DNA of 64,000 nt from Methylosinus sp. LW4 (GCF_000379125.1 NZ_KB900626.1:1397748-1461747); one strand, 5' to 3'. Shown: positions 7,746 through 15,170, counted from the stretch's first letter. Numbers and translations are program-made. The notes: a model not told the origin generated them from the sequence alone.

Positions 7746-8111
7746 TCAATGTGGCGCATGTTCCGCGCTGCGGCGCGCGAAAAGGGCGAGCGCCTGGTCT
7801 TTGCTGTCGACGCCGAGGCATGCGCGGATGGCGACGAAATGCGCTTCCACCGTGCGGCGCGAGCGGCCAAGGGCGGCGGCGATCTCTTTCGCCTCGCCAT
7901 TGGTGCGCAGGGCCGCTTTCAGCACGGCGATCTCGGCGCGCGACAAGGGCCGGCGCGTGAGGCCCATGCGCAATTGCGCGCGATGGCGATGCGAGATCAC
8001 AGTGCGAAAATTCATGCCGAGCCGCTTGGCGATCTCGCGATCTGTCATGCCCTCGGCGGCGAGCGCGAGGACGCGGCTCTCTGTCGGGGTCGGGGCGCTG
8101 GAATGGGTCAT
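7746..8111 (-). CDS. Protein with two tandem LuxR-type HTH domains
   Basis: It is 121 aa from the ATG that overlaps the ParB-like stop by 4 nt. Two GerE/LuxR-like HTH units follow each other. The first spans about residues 7-50 (PTESRVLALAAEGMTDREIA, then NFRTVISHRHR). The second spans about 55-110 (LSRAEIAVLKAAL, KEIAAALGRSRRTVEAHFVA). There is no receiver or ligand domain. It is probably a phage transcription regulator binding as an intramolecular pair. Confidence 0.75.
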   Translation of the reverse strand: MTHSSAPTPTESRVLALAAEGMTDREIAKRLGMNFRTVISHRHRAQLRMGLTRRPLSRAEIAVLKAALRTNGEAKEIAAALGRSRRTVEAHFVAIRACLGVDSKDQALALFARRSAEHAPH

Positions 8112-10306
8112 TGCGCGCCCTCCTTCCAATCGATGCCGGAGTAGTAGACCGGCTTGCGCGCGGCGAGGCTCGATGCGCCCTCTTTCTCCTCGGTGACGCC
8201 GATGGCGGCGAGCGCCGCCGCGAGCGGAGCGTTGTCGGGGAGCGCGAGGCCTGGATCGGCGCGCTTGGCGAAGGCGCGAAAGGCGGAGCGGAAGTCCGCG
8301 CGCGGCACGGTGAGCATGTGGCCCGAGGGTCGGAAGGTCGCGACGAGGAAATCCGCGAGGATCGGCATGTCCCAGCCCTGGCCGATGATGCGGCGGACCC
8401 TATTCGGCCAGCTCTCCTCTTCCGGCTCGGCGGCGCTCGCGCCGGTCTCCGCGCCTATGGCCTGCAGCGGGGCGAGCAGGCGCTCGGGCAGCCAGCCCTT
8501 GTCGCGCGCGGTGCGGGCGGCGCGGGGCGCGAGCGTCTTTTTTTGCCATTTGCCGCATTCGGCGGCGCTGGCCTCGCCCTCCAGTTCGCGGATGACGGCG
8601 AGGATATCCTCGCGCGGCAGAGCGAGCATGTAGCGCTCATAGTCCAGCGCATCGCGCAGGCGCGCGGCCATATTGCCGCCGAGCGGCGCGGCGAAGGTGA
8701 GCAGCGCGCCGAAGAGCGGCTCGGGCGGATCATGCAGCCAAACCGAGCGGGCGATCAGCTCCTGAAAGGCGACCGTGAAATCGGGAAGCGGCGCGGCGGC
8801 GCAGCGCGCTAGCGCGATCTCGAAGCGCTCGCCCTCTATCGCCTGCAGCAGCTCGGCGCGCGGCGGATGGCCGCTCGGCAGCGCGAAGCTGTTGGCGATC
8901 GTGACGCCCTTCTCCTTCTGGTGTGGCGTCGAGCCGAGCGCGGCGACGATCAGCGCCAGAGCGACATTGGCATTTTGCGCCACTAGCGCCTTCAGCGCAT
9001 TCTCCAGCGCCTCGGTGATATATTCGCCGGCCTCCTTGCTGGGCGCGGGCGGCAGCGGCTCGCGCGCTGCGGGCTTTTCGGCCTTGTCCGGCTTAGGCGG
9101 CTTGGCGGGCTTCTCGCCCTTGGCCTTGGCCGGCGGCTCCGTGGGCTCGGGGCGTGGCGGCGCAACGGGCGTGGGGCCTTTCGCGACGGCGCGGATGATG
9201 GCGAGCTGGCCGAGATCGTCGATCTCCGCGCGCACGGCGAGGCCCCATCGCGCCTCCGCGCCGATGGTGCGCAGCAGGCCGCGCGTGCGCAGCGTGTCGG
9301 CCTCGGCCATCAGCTCGGCCGCGCCCTCAACCGTCTTGCCCAGCAGCTGCGGCTTCAGCGCCGTCTCTATCTCCTCCAGCCGCTCGCGCTCTTCGGCGAT
9401 GAGATCGAGCTCCATGGCGTCCGGGTAATCGTCCGAGTCGCCGGAGCCGTCGGCGCTGGCGATGAAGGCGGCGCCCCAGCCCTCGGCGTCCATCACGCGC
9501 AAGGCCTCCGCCATCAATAGGCGATCGGCGGCGATCACCGCCGCGCGCGCGTCGAGAAAGACCGGCGCGGGGTCGAGCAGGGTCTGCACGATGCGGCCGC
9601 CGGCGGCGCGATACATGTCGACGCGCTCCGGCGTCTCGGACAGAAAGCGGGCGAGCTGGCTGTCCTCCGGCAGGGCCTCGCTGCGCAGCGCGCGGCGAAT
9701 ATCGCGGGCGCGCCAATTGACGAGCTGCTCGCCCTCTTTCTGATGCAGCGCCTCTTGCGCGGCGATATCGCCGGCGGCGAAGGCCTCCGCCTGCTCGCGC
9801 GTCAATGCGCCGGCGCGCCAGGCTTCGCGGACGCAATGCGCCAGGCGCGAGAGGGCGAGGCGCTGGCGCACCTGCAGCACGCTCGCGCCGAAAATGGCGG
9901 CGATCTCCTCCTCGCTCTTGCCCGCCTCCGCCATGCGGCGGAAGGCGTCATGCTCCTCGACTGGATGATGCGGGCGCGGCGTCACCGCCTCTATGGTGGC
10001 GAGCTCCAGCGCCTCGGCGTCCGGCCCGGTGTGGATGCGCACCTCGACGGGGCGGTCGAGATCGCCCAGGCTGCGCAGCGCGCGCCAGCGGCGGCCGCCG
10101 GCGAGCACCTCATAATCGACCGCGACCGTCACGCCCGCGTCTGGCTTCTGCTCCGGCTGCGGCCGCACGATCAGCGGCTCGATCAGCCCGCGCGCGGCGA
10201 TGGTGGCGGCGATCTCCGCCACATCATCCTCGCCCTGGCGCGGATTGAGCGGCGAGATGCGGGTGATCTGCCGCAGCGGCACGCGGCTCTCGATGAGGAT
10301 ATTCAT
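8108..10306 (-). CDS. ParB/RepB-like protein with long C-terminal extension
   Basis: It is 732 aa. Residues about 1-120 are a ParB N-terminal (Srx-like, CTPase) domain: SPLNPRQGEDD, RGLIEPLIVRP, YEVLAGGRRWRALR. A KorB-like HTH follows (EEEIAAIFGASVLQVRQRL, about 132-150). A helical middle region leads to a Pro/Lys-rich linker (PPAKAKGEKPAKPPKPDKAE, about 405-435). The C-terminal 290 residues are unrecognised. No parA is nearby, so a classical partition locus is unlikely. A regulator or nuclease role is an alternative. Confidence 0.8.
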   Translation of the reverse strand: MNILIESRVPLRQITRISPLNPRQGEDDVAEIAATIAARGLIEPLIVRPQPEQKPDAGVTVAVDYEVLAGGRRWRALRSLGDLDRPVEVRIHTGPDAEALELATIEAVTPRPHHPVEEHDAFRRMAEAGKSEEEIAAIFGASVLQVRQRLALSRLAHCVREAWRAGALTREQAEAFAAGDIAAQEALHQKEGEQLVNWRARDIRRALRSEALPEDSQLARFLSETPERVDMYRAAGGRIVQTLLDPAPVFLDARAAVIAADRLLMAEALRVMDAEGWGAAFIASADGSGDSDDYPDAMELDLIAEERERLEEIETALKPQLLGKTVEGAAELMAEADTLRTRGLLRTIGAEARWGLAVRAEIDDLGQLAIIRAVAKGPTPVAPPRPEPTEPPAKAKGEKPAKPPKPDKAEKPAAREPLPPAPSKEAGEYITEALENALKALVAQNANVALALIVAALGSTPHQKEKGVTIANSFALPSGHPPRAELLQAIEGERFEIALARCAAAPLPDFTVAFQELIARSVWLHDPPEPLFGALLTFAAPLGGNMAARLRDALDYERYMLALPREDILAVIRELEGEASAAECGKWQKKTLAPRAARTARDKGWLPERLLAPLQAIGAETGASAAEPEEESWPNRVRRIIGQGWDMPILADFLVATFRPSGHMLTVPRADFRSAFRAFAKRADPGLALPDNAPLAAALAAIGVTEEKEGASSLAARKPVYYSGIDWKEGAQ

Positions 10307-10539
10307 GACCGCGGGCCTCTCAGGAAATTCAGCCGCGGCAGCGAAACGGGAATTGTGCCGGCGGCGGTGAGCGTGGAGCGCGCGTCGCAGCGATAGGTGG
10401 TCTCTGCGACGATGGGCGGGACCGGGCGCCTCTCATGCGAGGCGTCGCGCTGGCGGCCGCGGGCGATGGGCCGGCGGAGCTTTTCCTGCGGGGTGACGCG
10501 GTGGGGCGGCTTGGTGAAATTGTCGGGAGAGGAGGTCAT
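10303..10539 (-). CDS. Small basic phage protein
   Basis: It is 78 aa from the ATG that makes a 4-nt overlap with the preceding gene. It is rich in Arg and Pro (PIARGRQRDASHERRPVPP) and ends LNFLRGPRS. It has no known domain and is probably nucleic-acid-associated by charge alone. Its stop overlaps the ParB-like start. Confidence 0.5.
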   Translation of the reverse strand: MTSSPDNFTKPPHRVTPQEKLRRPIARGRQRDASHERRPVPPIVAETTYRCDARSTLTAAGTIPVSLPRLNFLRGPRS

Positions 10540-10988
10540 TTCGCCTCCGCGGCAGGCTTTTTCGCAAGATGGCGAAGCTTCGCGGAGTCCATAACCTCGA
10601 CGGAGAACGCGGTGGCCGCGATCTCGAGGCCGGTCAACGAACTGGCGAAGACCCATTTGAGATGAGTGCGCGCCCATGAAATCACACAGCTATCGTCAGT
10701 GAAAAATTCAACGATAGACGGTGTTTCGAGCAATGCGATGAAGCCGGATTGGCGCTTCTCGCGCAGTAAGTCGAGCACTGTCTCGGCGACATAGGGCGTA
10801 TGCGCGTCGCGCAGATAGGGGAGAGCTTCGAGAATATCCGTCTCGTCCTCGAGATCGTCCTCGACGAAATCGCGAAAATCATCGGAGGGCTCGTAATCGA
10901 GCGCATCCAGCCAAAAAAGCCGACCTACTCTCACGCCGATCTTCGCAAAAAGATCGCGTGAGGTTTCTTCGCTCGCTGTCGCTTTCAT
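10536..10988 (-). CDS. Hypothetical acidic phage protein
   Basis: It is 150 aa from the ATG at 10988 (4-nt overlap). The N-terminal half is strongly acidic (YEPSDDFRDFVEDDLEDETD). A later segment (IVEFFTDDSCVISWARTHL) is mixed, and the C-terminus is basic (KLRHLAKKPAAEAK). There is no signal or membrane helix. The function is unknown. Acidic early proteins can be DNA mimics, but the sequence does not show this. Confidence 0.58.
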   Translation of the reverse strand: MKATASEETSRDLFAKIGVRVGRLFWLDALDYEPSDDFRDFVEDDLEDETDILEALPYLRDAHTPYVAETVLDLLREKRQSGFIALLETPSIVEFFTDDSCVISWARTHLKWVFASSLTGLEIAATAFSVEVMDSAKLRHLAKKPAAEAK

Positions 10989-11377
10989 CGCCCCGCCCTC
11001 CGGCGCAGCGCATCGGCGCCGAGCGCCGTTGCGAGGACGACGATGGCGGCGGCGAGGCCGACGAGAACGGCGAAGCCCGTCGCCTGCCAGCGCTCGGCCT
11101 CCATGCGGGCGGCGTAATCGGGCGCAACATGGGCGGCGGCGCTGTCGATCGCGGCGAACGCGACGCATGAGGCGAGGCCGGCGGCGCGGACGTGGCGCGC
11201 CATGGCGCGAATACCGGGGAGAAGATCGACGATCTCGCGCAGGCGGAAATGATCGTCATGCAGGCGGCGCAGCAGCTGCGGCTCGTCGTCGAGATCGACG
11301 GCGGGCGCGCGCAGCAGAGCGGCGGCGGCGCGGCGGATGAGAATGGGCTCGTCGTCTGTGGCAAAGGGATGGGTCAT
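10985..11377 (-). CDS. Small membrane protein of the leftward operon
   Basis: It is 130 aa. A soluble helical N-terminus (about 1-85, with DEPQLLRRLHDDHFRLREIV) is followed by one strong membrane helix, QATGFAVLVGLAAAIVVLAT, and a short basic tail (RRRAGR). A second weaker hydrophobic stretch lies around GLASCVAFAAID. It is a probable inner-membrane protein. It could act in lysogen physiology or exclusion, with no direct evidence. Confidence 0.62.
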   Translation of the reverse strand: MTHPFATDDEPILIRRAAAALLRAPAVDLDDEPQLLRRLHDDHFRLREIVDLLPGIRAMARHVRAAGLASCVAFAAIDSAAAHVAPDYAARMEAERWQATGFAVLVGLAAAIVVLATALGADALRRRAGR

Positions 11378-11392
11378 GACAGCCTCGGAAAA

Positions 11393-12358
11393 TCAGAGCG
11401 GGAGATCGGCGGCCGCATCGGCATGGGCGAGACGCTGCTGCGCGCGGCGCGTGCGCATGAGCGTGGCGAGATGCACGGCGATCTCCGCCGCGCCGTCGCG
11501 CAGCTCCTCGCAATGCAGCCGGTAGGATTCGGCGATGGAGCGCTGGCGCTCGGCCTCGCGGCGATGCTGTTCCGCGAGGCGTTCGGATTCGAGCTGCGCC
11601 TCGTGGGCCTCGGCGAGTGTAAGCTTGCTCTGCTCCACAGCGAAAAGCGCGGACTCTCGACTGCGCTCGGCGCTGGACAGGCAGCCGCGCAGCTCCTCTA
11701 TCGTCTGCGCGTCCTTGTCGATCGCGTGCTCGAGCGCCTTGCGCGCCTCATTGCGGAGGCGCACCTCCTCGATGACGCGATCCGAGATCATGCGCGGCGT
11801 GAGCGCCTCATTGTCCGGCGGCTGAAGCGCGGGCCGCAGAAAGACGAGCCATGGCGTGAGCAATCCATCGCGCGTCTCGGCCAGCTCTTCCGCGAGCCGC
11901 GCCTCATTGGCGGTGCGCTCGGCGAGCGCGGCCTCCAGCCCGGCAATGCTGGCCTGTAGCTGCTCCAGCGTCAGCGCGTCGAGCGGCGCGGCGGCCTCGC
12001 CCCCTCCCTCACCCTCCCCCGCTTCGCGGGAGAGGGAAATGGCGAGATCGGGGGGAAGCGGATGGGTCTTCTGCCACGCCTCGATGATATCGAGCGGTGA
12101 AGCGCTTTCGACATAGCGGTCGATGAAATCCCCCAATGCTGACGCGCGACGCTCAGCAATGATGGCGCGGGACTCGGCTTTGCGCTTGTCGGCGACGGCT
12201 TTGTCGATCCGGTGCAGATTAGATTTTGCGCGCAGCTCGAATTCTTCGTCCAGCCGATCAGCGAGCGAGCGGACCGAGCCGGCATTGGTTTGCAGCGAGG
12301 CGCGCAAATGCTTCGAGACGCGGCCGCGCAGCTCTTCGAGTTCCGAGCCCTTGCTCAT
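11393..12358 (-). CDS. Large coiled-coil protein carrying a REP-like insertion
   Basis: It is 321 aa from the ATG that overlaps the upstream gene by 4 nt. Long heptad-rich helices occupy about residues 120-300 (LEAALAERTANEARLAEELA, and later ESERLAEQHRREAERQR). Residues 110-122 (SLSREAGEGEGGGE) are encoded by a palindromic repeat also found at 14691-14727, so the linker was acquired by repeat insertion without breaking the frame. The function is unknown. Confidence 0.62.
   Translation of the reverse strand: MSKGSELEELRGRVSKHLRASLQTNAGSVRSLADRLDEEFELRAKSNLHRIDKAVADKRKAESRAIIAERRASALGDFIDRYVESASPLDIIEAWQKTHPLPPDLAISLSREAGEGEGGGEAAAPLDALTLEQLQASIAGLEAALAERTANEARLAEELAETRDGLLTPWLVFLRPALQPPDNEALTPRMISDRVIEEVRLRNEARKALEHAIDKDAQTIEELRGCLSSAERSRESALFAVEQSKLTLAEAHEAQLESERLAEQHRREAERQRSIAESYRLHCEELRDGAAEIAVHLATLMRTRRAQQRLAHADAAADLPL
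12001..12037. repeat. REP-like palindromic element, copy A
   Basis: It is a 37-bp C-rich element whose arms CCCTC...CCCCGC and GCGGG-GAGGG can form a hairpin around a TTC/TGC loop. It is 36/37 identical to 14691-14727. Elements of this kind are scattered in many alphaproteobacterial genomes. Here it lies inside a coding sequence and is read through in frame. Confidence 0.75.
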
Positions 12359-12807
12359 GAGCGCGGCTCCTTTTCGGCGTCGCCGATCGCCACCATCGTG
12401 ACAGAGGGGCGGATCGCGAGATCGATGGCGCGGGCGCGCTCGGCGGCGCGCAGCGTCTCTGCGGACGCGTGATGGCTGATCGCCGTCTCGACGATGACCC
12501 TGTGCAGCAGCTCGGTCTCGCGCTCTTGCTGGCGCAGGGATTCCTGCGTCGCGGCGAGGCGCTGGCGCAGCATATCGATCGTGGAAATTTTGGAGGCGAG
12601 AGCTTTCTCCAGCTCCTCTATCCGCTCGGCGGCAAAGCCGGCCTTGAGCGCCGCGGCGGCCCCGTCGTGCAAAGCCCTTTCGGCGAGAGCGCGGGCCTCG
12701 GCGAGCTTGTCGCGGGCGGTGGAGCGGCGCGGCGCGGGCTTGCGGGCGCGGCGGGAGCCGCGCGCGGCGGCGTCTTTGGAAGAGGCGGAAGGCTTGGGGC
12801 TGGACAA
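12355..12807 (-). CDS. Basic coiled-coil protein, first gene of leftward operon
   Basis: It is 150 aa. The N-terminal 35 residues are Ser/Arg/Lys-rich (RGSRRARKPAPRRSTARDK), so probably disordered and nucleic-acid binding. A coiled coil follows (ERIEELEKALASKISTIDML, then LRQQERETELLHRVI). It is the first gene after the leftward promoter, about 28 nt from the predicted start site. In lambda this place holds N, but there is no sequence resemblance. Confidence 0.62.
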   Translation of the reverse strand: MSSPKPSASSKDAAARGSRRARKPAPRRSTARDKLAEARALAERALHDGAAAALKAGFAAERIEELEKALASKISTIDMLRQRLAATQESLRQQERETELLHRVIVETAISHHASAETLRAAERARAIDLAIRPSVTMVAIGDAEKEPRS

Positions 12808-12840
12808 GGGCGGGCTCCATCGCGAGCAGTGCGATGGGAC

Positions 12841-12890
12841 AGAGTAAGGTAAAGAAACCGAATGTCAATCGAATTTGCGGTAAATAAACC
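12841..12890 (-). promoter_or_regulatory. Leftward early promoter with two operator sites (OL-like)
   Basis: On the minus strand, TTGACA (12863-12868), a 16-bp spacer and TACTCT (12841-12846) form a sigma70-type promoter ending about 28 nt before the first ATG. GGTAAAGAAACC (12848-12859) fills the spacer and GGTAAATAAACC (12879-12890) sits just upstream of -35. Their centres are 31 bp apart, about three helical turns. The same 12-mer type occurs three times next to the repressor gene, so repressor binding here is a strong inference. Confidence 0.8.
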
Positions 12891-12976
12891 TCGAAATTTG
12901 GCGACGATCTCGCCGCTTCGTCCGACTATCCACAACCCAGAATATATTTAAGCGCAGCATATGCTACCCTTGCGAA

Positions 12977-13270
12977 ATGATGCTGCGGCTTATCCTGATC
13001 CTCTTGGCGATTTTTCCCGATGCGGAAGCGCAGGCCGGCGGGCATCGAAGCCGCTCGATGCGGGCGGCGTTTCAACGGGAGCATCCTTGCCCGGCGACGG
13101 GACTGCCGCGCGGCGCTTGTCCTGGATGGGTGGTGGATCATATGGAGCCGCTCTGCGCCGGCGGGCTCGACCAAATCGAGAATATGCAATGGCAAGAGCG
13201 CGCCGAGGCGGCGGAGAAGGACCGCCTCGAACGCGCCGTATGTTCGGCGCTACGCGCCGCGAAGGATTAA
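12977..13270 (+). CDS. Small exported HNH-like endonuclease family protein
   Basis: It is 97 aa. A signal peptide (MLRLILILLAIFPDAEA) precedes CPATGLPRGACPGWVVDHM, then PLCAGGLDQIENMQWQ and KDRLE. The DH, the GG...N spacing and the final K/E match a compact HNH-like family common in phages and plasmids. The predicted export would place a nuclease in the periplasm. It lies between the OL-like promoter and the repressor operon, on the opposite strand to both, and its end overlaps the His-rich gene tail by 4 nt. Confidence 0.72.
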   Translation: MMLRLILILLAIFPDAEAQAGGHRSRSMRAAFQREHPCPATGLPRGACPGWVVDHMEPLCAGGLDQIENMQWQERAEAAEKDRLERAVCSALRAAKD

Positions 13271-13710
13271 TGCGTCGCTTGGCGGAGAAGATCGCCGCAT
13301 GCCTTCGCGCAAGGCCCGTTCGGCGCTGCGCTCACGGTCGCTCGGCAATTGTCCGCATCCGCCGGGCAGGCGGCGCGCGCCGGCGCGATTCGCGCAGGGC
13401 TGCGCGGACGGTCGGCGGCGTTTCCGGCGGAGATCGGGGCGCCGCTGCGCTCCGAATTATGGGAGCGGACCATATCGCGTCCGATCTGGCCGCCGGCGCC
13501 GGTCGCGATCGAATGCACGAAGCTATGCGCGACCGAATGCGAGACGTGGCTCCGCGAGGATCGATGATGGCCGCCGCCATGGTGGCCGCTGCTGTGATGG
13601 CCGCTGCTGTGATGATGGCCTCCGTGATGGCCGCCATGGCCGCGCGCCTCGGCGGCGATCGGCGAGGAAGAAAGGGCCAGACAGAGGAGGAGACGAGACA
13701 AGCGATTCAT
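13267..13710 (-). CDS. His-rich exported protein in the repressor operon
   Basis: It is 147 aa. A signal peptide (MNRLSRLLLCLALSSSPIAA) is followed by a Gly/His repeat region of about 30 residues (GHGGHHGGHHHSSGHH) and a Ser/His segment. The C-terminal part has four cysteines in two pairs (AACPADADNC and PCAKACGD). Its start is 23 nt after the repressor stop on the same strand, so it should be expressed in the lysogen. The composition suggests metal binding (Cu, Ni or Zn) in the periplasm. That function is inferred from composition only. Confidence 0.7.
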   Translation of the reverse strand: MNRLSRLLLCLALSSSPIAAEARGHGGHHGGHHHSSGHHSSGHHGGGHHRSSRSHVSHSVAHSFVHSIATGAGGQIGRDMVRSHNSERSGAPISAGNAADRPRSPARIAPARAACPADADNCRATVSAAPNGPCAKACGDLLRQATH

Positions 13711-13733
13711 GAAAACTCCAGGACAGTCGATAT

Positions 13734-14381
13734 TTACGACATTTCCTCGCGTCGCCGGACGACAGGGGCGGCCAATGCGCCGAGATAGCGCCATGCGGCG
13801 AGAAGCTTGACGTTCTTTTGATCTGGCGCGTTGTGCGAGCGCAGCGTCCAGAGGCCGGGGCGGCCGCCCTCCTCCAGGATCTTCAGCATCATGTGGCCTT
13901 CGACCGTTTGCACAATCGCATATTGGCCGACCAGCTCGGACGGGAGCAGCGTCGTCGGATCGAAAAGGACGAATTCTCCGCGAGTGAAATAGGGATATTG
14001 CGAATCGCCGCGCACCTCGAGGGCTGCGATGCTCCCCATGGGCGGAAGCTCGATGAACTCCGGCGTCTCCGCGTCCTTCCATTCGATCTCGACGAGGCCG
14101 GCCGCCACGCAGCCCTGCACGGGGATGCGTATTCCCTGCGGGGCTATGTCGACTTCCTCGGTTCCGGCGCCGTCGGCGAGCCATGCGACGCTCGTCCCCA
14201 GAACCGGGGCGAGCGCGGCGAGCGTCGTCGTGGTGATGCCGCCCGGATCGTTCTTTTGGACCTTGCGGCGCAGATTGCGGATCGCATCCGGCTTTCCGGC
14301 GCGCTTGCACGCCGCCGACTCTGAAAGATCGAGGGCTTTCAGGCGGCTCACGATGCGGGCGAGGATGGCTTTGGAGTCCAT
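13734..14381 (-). CDS. CI/LexA-type phage repressor (HTH + S24 peptidase)
   Basis: It maintains lysogeny and is expected to self-cleave under RecA/SOS. It is 215 aa. The N-terminal HTH covers about 1-65 (SAACKRAGKPDAIRNLRRKV, then TTTLAALAPVLGTSVAWL). The candidate cleavage bond is Ala94-Gly95 in GCVAAGLVE. The catalytic Ser127 is in VRGDSQYPYF and Lys167 in HMMLKIL. Three GGT(N6)ACC sites lie immediately upstream, one only 2 nt before the ATG, which suggests autoregulation. Confidence 0.9.
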   Translation of the reverse strand: MDSKAILARIVSRLKALDLSESAACKRAGKPDAIRNLRRKVQKNDPGGITTTTLAALAPVLGTSVAWLADGAGTEEVDIAPQGIRIPVQGCVAAGLVEIEWKDAETPEFIELPPMGSIAALEVRGDSQYPYFTRGEFVLFDPTTLLPSELVGQYAIVQTVEGHMMLKILEEGGRPGLWTLRSHNAPDQKNVKLLAAWRYLGALAAPVVRRREEMS

Positions 14382-14383
14382 AA

Positions 14384-14460
14384 GGTTTTTTTACCACCGT
14401 GGATTTCTCGGGCGAGTGGTAAGTTAACCGTTGACGAACGCGGTATAAAAACCGCATATA
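14384..14460 (+). promoter_or_regulatory. Rightward early promoter and three operators (OR-like)
   Basis: Sites are GGTTTTTTTACC (14384-14395, abutting the repressor ATG), GGTAAGTTAACC (14418-14429) and GGTATAAAAACC (14442-14453). A rightward -35 TTGACG (14431-14436) and a weak -10 CATATA (14455-14460) are 18 bp apart. One operator lies in the spacer and one just upstream of -35, the same geometry as the leftward promoter. The predicted transcript starts at or next to the ATG at 14467, so it may be leaderless. Confidence 0.78.
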
Positions 14461-14466
14461 GGCGTC

Positions 14467-14793
14467 ATGGCCACCGCTACCGACCTGCTCATCCTCGCCG
14501 ACGCCTTCACCGCCGCCACCAAGACGAGCGAGACGGCCGTCAGCTCCCGCATCTTCGATGACGGGAAGAAGCTCGCTGCGATAAGGCGCGGCAAAGACAT
14601 CACTCTGCGCCGGTTCAATTTGGCGATTTCATGGTTTGCCGAGCATTGGCCGGAAGATGCGGCTTGGCCGGACAAGGTTCCGCGCCCGGCCCCCTCCCTC
14701 ACCCTCCCCCGCTGCGCGGGAGAGGGAGGCGGCGAGGGCGCGGCTGTCGCGGCCGGGTCCGCTGTCGGAAATATCGGGGAGGCGCGGCGATGA
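14467..14793 (+). CDS. Cro-like regulator (small HTH protein)
   Basis: It is 108 aa, divergent from the repressor and the first gene of the rightward operon. Residues about 5-60 (LLILADAFTAATKTSETAVS, then DITLRRFNLAISWFAEHWPE) fit a compact HTH protein found beside S24 repressors in related prophages. The C-terminal 30 residues (APSLTLPRCAGEGGGEGAAV) are encoded by REP-like copy B and look dispensable. The Cro role is inferred from position. Confidence 0.65.
   Translation: MATATDLLILADAFTAATKTSETAVSSRIFDDGKKLAAIRRGKDITLRRFNLAISWFAEHWPEDAAWPDKVPRPAPSLTLPRCAGEGGGEGAAVAAGSAVGNIGEARR
14691..14727. repeat. REP-like palindromic element, copy B
   Basis: It is 36/37 identical to 12001-12037, with a single loop difference. 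The orientation on the + strand is the same, but here it sits in a rightward gene, so the two copies encode different peptides. Its presence in both prophage arms near the immunity region suggests recent spread of the element into phage genes. Confidence 0.75.
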
Positions 14794-15170
14794 AGCCGAT
14801 CGAGATCGAATTTCGGGCTTTGTCCAAAGATGAGGCCGCCGAGAGCGGCGCGCAGTTCGAGATGATCGCGCGGCTCGGCCCTGGCGCTCGCATGGGGCAG
14901 AGCGTGTTTCGGCAGGCGATGCCGCTGAATGAGATGACGAAATTTCGCGACGCGCTCGACGGCATGATCGCGCATCAGGGCGGCGAGCCTTCTCTTTCGC
15001 TCGAGCGGCCCGAGGATGCGGCGGCAGGGCGCATCGAGATGCGGTTGCGGATCGTCGAAGCGATTTTGGTGGGCGGCAGTCCTGTCTATGCCGCCGCGAT
15101 CGACGCGATCGAACGCGCCGTGCTGGAACTCCCGCCGCTGAATGCGGATGCGGGGGCCGGCGATGCGTGA
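14790..15170 (+). CDS. Hypothetical early phage protein
   Basis: It is 126 aa from an ATG overlapping the Cro-like stop by 4 nt. Short strand-rich segments (IEIEFRALSKDEA and RIEMRLRIVEAILVGG) alternate with helices. It has no transmembrane or signal sequence and no recognised family. Co-transcription with the Cro-like gene suggests an early regulatory or host-takeover role. Confidence 0.6.
   Translation: MKPIEIEFRALSKDEAAESGAQFEMIARLGPGARMGQSVFRQAMPLNEMTKFRDALDGMIAHQGGEPSLSLERPEDAAAGRIEMRLRIVEAILVGGSPVYAAAIDAIERAVLELPPLNADAGAGDA

Noticed and set aside
8108..10306. ParABS plasmid-like partition system
   Set aside because: No parA-type ATPase and no parS-like repeats are visible, and int plus att sites show chromosomal integration. 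The protein is listed as ParB-like only.
13560..13690. Tandem repeat of gtgatggccgc units as a regulatory repeat
   Set aside because: The repetition is explained by the Gly/His codon pattern of the His-rich protein on the minus strand.
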